DNA of 9,887 nt, from positions 1 through 9,887 of the forward strand of contig CAMLYN010000030.1 of the NCBI GenBank assembly GCA_946491675.1, given 5' to 3'. A program made the translations under genes and the position numbers. This DNA is from an uncultured Mycoplasmatota bacterium. GTDB taxonomy: Bacteria > Bacillota_I > Bacilli_A > RF39 > UBA660. Below the pieces are notes generated by a model, which was given only the letters and a program-made list of their open reading frames with translations, made no database searches and was not told the DNA's origin. Below are positions 6,868 to 9,887 of this stretch, one piece after another (the stretch's first letter is position 1; each line of letters opens with the position of its first letter).

Positions 6868-7587
6868 TCACCTAAAAACTTGCTCAAAGTAAGGAATCTG
6901 ATGTTGATAGTGAAGCAATTCTTTGACAAAAGGTTTTTGATCATCCACTTCTTTTGTTTCCATATATTTTTCTATTTCATATAAACTTAAATTATAAAGA
7001 GGATTTCCTTCAAATAAAATGTAGAAAAAGTTTAAAAAAAGCGATAAATTATCAAAATGTTCATCAACAACTATTTTGTTAACATCATAACCATAACTTT
7101 TTAAAAAATTATATGTGATAGTAGGAATACTATCATGAGGTAAATTAAGTATTTTTGCACTATCAATATCAACAAAATAAAAACTATCTGAAGAAGTAAA
7201 AAGCAAATTACTTAAATTAAAATCAGCCAAAACAATTCCATATTGATGATAATATTTTAAATAAGATGATATCTTTTTAAATAATTCAATTAATTGCTTT
7301 TTACTTAAATTCAATTCAAAAATAGACTTTCCTTTAACATAATCCATAGTATAGCCACACAATTTAGAATTACTAACTATTTTGTCATGTGGTAAAATCA
7401 TTCCTCTTAAAGAAATAGCTGATAGAATATCTATTTTTTTGTTTTTATTGTCTAAGTCAATATTAGGATTTTTATATAATTTATAGGCTACATCACCATA
7501 ACGCCATATATCCGCCTCTTTACCTTTATCTTCAAATAAATCAATTTGATTAAAATCTAATGTATTTATGTCAATTGTTTGCGTAAT
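6868..7587 (-). CDS. Protein-kinase-like protein, start codon non-standard or uncertain
   Basis: The first ATG (7401) would give 177 residues, but the frame stays open upstream and encodes a convincing kinase N-lobe before it. A strand ADIWRYGDVAYKLYK carries the likely ATP-binding lysine (K36 if counting from 7587), followed by a helix leading into ILPHDKI. Downstream, GYTMDYVKGKS marks the hinge, LADFNLSNLLF is the catalytic loop (D122, N127; the usual HGD is changed to LAD), and FVDIDSAKI is the metal-binding DFG equivalent. Upstream of 7401 there is no ATG, GTG or TTG before the stop that closes the frame. A strong AGGAG (7596-7592) points to ATT at 7587 or ACG at 7584, just at the TAA of the ABC-F gene. 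I give the ATT start (239 residues). Substrate is unknown: a Ser/Thr-kinase-like or small-molecule kinase fold is equally possible. It is coupled to the ABC-F gene before it and the RluA-type gene after it. Confidence 0.65.
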   Translation of the reverse strand: MTQTIDINTLDFNQIDLFEDKGKEADIWRYGDVAYKLYKNPNIDLDNKNKKIDILSAISLRGMILPHDKIVSNSKLCGYTMDYVKGKSIFELNLSKKQLIELFKKISSYLKYYHQYGIVLADFNLSNLLFTSSDSFYFVDIDSAKILNLPHDSIPTITYNFLKSYGYDVNKIVVDEHFDNLSLFLNFFYILFEGNPLYNLSLYEIEKYMETKEVDDQKPFVKELLHYQHQIPYFEQVFR

Positions 7588-9182
7588 TATTCTCCTATTC
7601 CATATTTTTCTATATATTCTTGATAAGTCATTTGTTTATCTTTATAGCTTCCATCTGATTTTATTTCAATTAAACGGTTACTAACAGTTTCAATTAATTC
7701 TTGATCAAAAGTTGAAAAAACTATAACTCCCATGAATTTCTTTAATCCTTCATTTAAAGAAGTGATTGATTCAATATCTAAATGATTAGTTGGTTCATTA
7801 AATAATAAGACATTACTTCTTTCTAACATCATTTTACTAAACATACATCTAACTTTTTCACCACCAGATAAAACATTAACTTTCTTAAAGACTTCGTCGC
7901 CAGAAAATAACATTCTCCCTAAAAAACCTCTTACAAAGCTGTCATCTTTATTATCAGTATATTGTTTTAACCAATCAGTCATAATAAGATCATTGTTAAA
8001 ATATTCTTCATGATTTTTCTTAAAATAACTTATTTTAACATTACTACCAATTTTTATCGTACCACTATCTGGTTTTAAATTACCAGATAAAATGTCTAAA
8101 AGAATAGTTTTAGCAATTTCATTTGTTCCTATTAAAGCTATTTTATCGTCTGGTCTAATTGTTAAACTAAAATCTTTTAAAATTACTTTATCATCTAGAC
8201 TATAGTTAATTTTTTCTAAGGTAATAACTTCTTTACCAACATTTTTATCAAAATCAAAATTAATATAAGGATATTTTCGACTAGATGGTTTAATTTCATC
8301 TAAAACTATTTTTTCTAATGATTTTTTTCTTGATGTCGCTTGCTTAGATTTAGAAGCATTAGCCGAAAATCTTCTGATAAAGTCTTCTAATTCTTTTATT
8401 TTTTCTTCTTTTTTCTTATTAGACTCTTTCATTTGTTTTTGAATCAATTGACTTGATTGATACCAAAAATCATAATTACCGACAAATAAAGTAATTTTGT
8501 TATAATCAATATCTAACATGTGAGTACATACTTTGTTTAAAAAATGACGATCATGTGATACTACTAAAACTGTATTTTTAAAATTAATTAAAAATTCTTC
8601 TAACCATAAAATACTTTTACTGTCTAAACCATTGGTTGGTTCATCTAGTAATAAGATATCTGGTTCACCGAACAAAGCACTAGCTAATAATACTTTTACT
8701 TTGTCGCTATCTTTTAAATCACCCATTAATAGATTATGTTTACTATTATCAATACCTAATCCTACTAATAAAATGGCTGCTTCACTTTCAGCTTCCCAAC
8801 CACCTAATGAAGCAAATTCTTCTTCTAAAATAGCAGCTCGCATTCCATCTTCATTAGTAAAGTCTGTTTTCATGTATAAGTTGTTTTTTTCAGTCATTAC
8901 TTCATATAATTTATTATTACCCATAATAACTGTATCAATAACAGTTTTATCATCATATTCATTATGATTTTGTTTTAAAACAGATATTCTTTCACCTTTA
9001 CCAATGATTACTTCACCACTAGTTGATTCAATACTACCAGATAATATTTTTAAAAATGTTGATTTACCAGCACCATTAGCACCAATAATCCCATAACAAT
9101 TATCGCCACTAAATTCCAAATTAACATTTTCAAATAATGTTTTTGTATTAAACCTCAAACTTAAATTGTTTACTTTTAACAT
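7587..9182 (-). CDS. ABC-F family ATPase (YbiT/YkpA-like)
   Basis: This soluble 531-residue protein with two ABC ATPase domains and no membrane segments belongs to the ABC-F group, which acts on ribosomes. I use the ATG at 9182: GGTGAT lies just upstream and MLKVNNLSLRF is the normal family N-terminus, while 26 extra residues from 9260 read as translated leader. Domain 1 has Walker A GANGAGKS (34-41), a weak signature LKDSD (156-160), Walker B LLLDEP (177-182) and switch SHD (209-211). A charged linker (about 245-305) contains KQATSRKK, as in the YbiT/YkpA branch. Domain 2 has Walker A GTNEIAKT (352-359) and signature LSGGE (438-442). However, Walker B is LLFNEP (459-464, Asp changed to Asn) and the switch is STFD instead of SHD. 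The second site may therefore hydrolyse ATP poorly. Resistance is not implied; a housekeeping translation factor is likelier given the RluA-type neighbour. Confidence 0.9.
   Translation of the reverse strand: MLKVNNLSLRFNTKTLFENVNLEFSGDNCYGIIGANGAGKSTFLKILSGSIESTSGEVIIGKGERISVLKQNHNEYDDKTVIDTVIMGNNKLYEVMTEKNNLYMKTDFTNEDGMRAAILEEEFASLGGWEAESEAAILLVGLGIDNSKHNLLMGDLKDSDKVKVLLASALFGEPDILLLDEPTNGLDSKSILWLEEFLINFKNTVLVVSHDRHFLNKVCTHMLDIDYNKITLFVGNYDFWYQSSQLIQKQMKESNKKKEEKIKELEDFIRRFSANASKSKQATSRKKSLEKIVLDEIKPSSRKYPYINFDFDKNVGKEVITLEKINYSLDDKVILKDFSLTIRPDDKIALIGTNEIAKTILLDILSGNLKPDSGTIKIGSNVKISYFKKNHEEYFNNDLIMTDWLKQYTDNKDDSFVRGFLGRMLFSGDEVFKKVNVLSGGEKVRCMFSKMMLERSNVLLFNEPTNHLDIESITSLNEGLKKFMGVIVFSTFDQELIETVSNRLIEIKSDGSYKDKQMTYQEYIEKYGIGE
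7592..7596 (-). promoter_or_regulatory. Ribosome binding site AGGAG for the kinase-like gene
   Basis: AGGAG lies within the last codons of the ABC-F gene, with the TAA stop at 7589-7587. No standard start codon follows in the kinase frame. ATT (7587, spacing 4) and ACG (7584, spacing 7) are the only codons at a workable distance. In the other two frames nothing useful starts here, so the site supports initiation of the kinase frame at a non-AUG codon. Confidence 0.5.
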
Positions 9183-9201
9183 TTTTATCACCAACCTCAA
9201 T

Positions 9202-9230
9202 AGTTTATCATATAAATTATAAAAATACAA
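9202..9230 (-). promoter_or_regulatory. Possible promoter of the ABC-F operon
   Basis: On the minus strand, TTGTAT (9230-9225) and an extended -10 TGATAAACT (-10 box 9207-9202) are 17 bases apart, just upstream of the GGTGAT ribosome binding site. The -10 box has 4 of 6 matches. A perfect TATAAT also occurs at 9221-9216, but it lacks a well-spaced -35 box. The arrangement resembles the two better promoters in this window. The 190 bases between the ABC-F start and the upstream gene hold only this, the terminator at 9264-9289 and a weak inverted repeat. Confidence 0.4.
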
Positions 9231-9263
9231 ATGAAAAATGTGTGAAACATATTTTATCAATAT

Positions 9264-9289
9264 AAAAAGGTCAAACTAATTGTCTGACC
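9264..9289 (-). terminator. Rho-independent terminator after the surface-protein gene
   Basis: On the minus strand GGTCAGAC (9289-9282) pairs with GTTTGACC (9276-9269), 8 pairs including one G-U, around a 5-base loop. TTTTT follows at once (9268-9264). It lies about 85 bases after the stop codon at 9373 and insulates the ABC-F operon from the upstream gene. Confidence 0.8.
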
Positions 9290-9294
9290 ATATT

Positions 9295-9332
9295 AAATTG
9301 TTTTAAAAGTTACAGTATTTAATTAACAATTT
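9295..9332. repeat. Weak inverted repeat in the 3' untranslated region
   Basis: AAATTGTT (9295-9302) is the exact reverse complement of AACAATTT (9325-9332), with a 22-base AT-rich loop. It lies between the stop of the surface-type gene and its terminator. With arms this AT-rich it could be chance; it may cap the transcript or mean nothing. Confidence 0.25.
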
Positions 9333-9372
9333 GTAGCATAATTTCTCATATAGATTATTAAAAATATTATAT

Positions 9373-9887
9373 TTAAGGTTGACAGTTAAAACCATCTTCA
9401 TCTATATATTCTGGTCCTTCTAATTTACTTTGGACTTTAGATATATCGATAGTTATAACTGGGCGGACTCCCACGTCGTCATAGTGGTCAGCGCCATAGC
9501 TACAGAGGCCATAATTAAAGCAGACGTTCCAAGCGAAACCCGGGTAGGAAACAACTTCGTAATCTACCAGTGTACTTGTCCAATATCCCCATGCTGCATT
9601 TTCTGAACAATCACCTGTTGTTCTTAAATTTATTGTCGCCCATTCTGGTATTAATATATCTCCATATCCTGCTTGCTCTATTTTTGTTCTACAATCACTT
9701 GAACTTGAACATCTTGATATTCCATCGTTCTCTAACATTTCAGTAATTCTAGTAAAATACTCGCTTTCCCAATTACTTTTATCACTTAAATTTTGATAAA
9801 ATTCGGTTAGCTTTAACATTTCTTCTGCTTTTGGTAACCTTTTACTCGTTACATTACTCCATCCACTTGTTCTTTCTTCTAATGCTC
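9373..9887 (-). CDS. C-terminal part of a surface-type protein with a GVRPV lectin-like domain (partial)
   Basis: The frame is open from the right edge of the window; the ATG at 9819 is internal, preceded by in-frame residues including SGWSNVTSKRLPKAEE. The visible C-terminal part has the RLPxAEE opening, the GYWTST turn, AWNV, and a closing GVRPVITI. This order is typical of C-type-lectin/formylglycine-enzyme-like or DUF6273-like domains found on surface and pilin-like proteins of gut Firmicutes, and also on diversity-generating retroelement targets. Cysteines at 37, 43, 71, 100, 106 and 146 (counting from 9819) suggest disulfides in an exported protein, but the N-terminus that would carry a signal or anchor is outside. 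A 27-residue tail follows the GVRPV motif. Residues 87-121 use C-ending codons at a rate quite unlike the rest of the gene. The family call is by motif order only; binding partner unknown. Confidence 0.7.
   Translation of the reverse strand, partial: ALEERTSGWSNVTSKRLPKAEEMLKLTEFYQNLSDKSNWESEYFTRITEMLENDGISRCSSSSDCRTKIEQAGYGDILIPEWATINLRTTGDCSENAAWGYWTSTLVDYEVVSYPGFAWNVCFNYGLCSYGADHYDDVGVRPVITIDISKVQSKLEGPEYIDEDGFNCQP
9457..9570 (-). other. Candidate DGR-type variable region in the lectin-like domain
   Basis: Within the partial surface gene this segment changes composition abruptly. About 17 of 36 codons end in C, against about 3 of the preceding 85 and 3 of the following 27, and A is clearly depleted on the coding strand. 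Thirteen positions between fixed residues (100, 103 and 105-115, counting from 9819) all end in a pyrimidine and can each be reached from AAC or AAT by changing only A. The frame around them (AWNV, F, N, G, then GVRPV) matches the framework of DGR variable regions. No template repeat or reverse transcriptase is in the window, so this is a candidate only. Confidence 0.45.

Noticed and set aside
8632..8967. 111-residue plus-strand open frame opposite the ABC-F gene
   Set aside because: It is antisense to conserved ATPase motifs, is low in complexity and shows no promoter or ribosome binding site.
9183..9260. N-terminal extension of the ABC-F protein from the ATG at 9260
   Set aside because: The extra 26 residues match no ABC-F N-terminus and read through the predicted promoter and the GGTGAT site that serves the ATG at 9182.
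9183..9372. DGR template repeat or RNA gene downstream of the variable-region candidate
   Set aside because: I compared this stretch by eye with 9457-9600 and saw no similar copy; only a terminator, a weak inverted repeat and a promoter are visible.
1..9887. Mycoplasma-type code with TGA as tryptophan
   Set aside because: Several genes end in TGA at tight overlaps (for example 1266-1264 and 6870-6868) and all recognisable tryptophans are TGG.
1..9887. CRISPR arrays, tRNA or rRNA genes, insertion sequences
   Set aside because: No regularly spaced repeats, cloverleaf sequences, conserved rRNA stretches or transposase motifs were seen on either strand.

Overview
The window is strongly AT-rich, and every supported gene lies on the minus strand, so transcription runs from high to low coordinates. 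Several genes end in TGA, including TGA stops inside ATGA overlaps and one inside a ribosome binding site. Tryptophan is read from TGG. The genetic code is therefore the standard bacterial code 11, not the Mycoplasma code. Strong GGAG or GGTGA ribosome binding sites, sigma-A-like promoters, and the gene families present suggest an uncultured low-GC Firmicutes/Bacilli lineage of the gut type (RF39- or Erysipelotrichales-like). The taxonomic placement is inference.

Layout in transcription order. (1) 9373-9887: the 3' end of a secreted-type or surface-type protein that runs off the right edge, closed by a terminator at 9264-9289. Its C-terminus carries a short segment (about 9457-9570) with codon use unlike the rest of the window. 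This segment resembles the variable region of a diversity-generating retroelement (DGR) target. (2) 6072-9182: an ABC-F ATPase, a small protein-kinase-like protein and an RluA-type pseudouridine synthase. They are tightly packed, have a predicted promoter at 9202-9230, and end at a strong hairpin terminator at 6004-6059. (3) 3168-5958: an alpha/beta hydrolase, a condensation/alcohol-acetyltransferase-fold protein and a zinc-ribbon membrane protein of DUF6320 type. They have a very good extended -10 promoter at 5973-6001 and look like one acyl-transfer/ester-chemistry module. (4) 86-3123: a cysteine desulfurase, a dCMP deaminase, a small thioredoxin and a thioredoxin-CcdA/DsbD-like membrane fusion. 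They are overlapping genes with their own promoter at 3139-3167, and end in a terminator at 64-87. (5) 1-63: a promoter pointing to a gene beyond the left edge.

The most notable points are the DGR-like variable region with no reverse transcriptase or template repeat in view, and a kinase-like gene whose N-lobe lies about 60 codons upstream of its first ATG. That N-lobe can only be reached from a non-standard start codon placed at the stop codon of the ABC-F gene. Other points are a recurring short-leader promoter design, and an ABC-F protein whose second nucleotide site has lost usually conserved residues. Function calls rest on motif recognition by eye; no database search was run.
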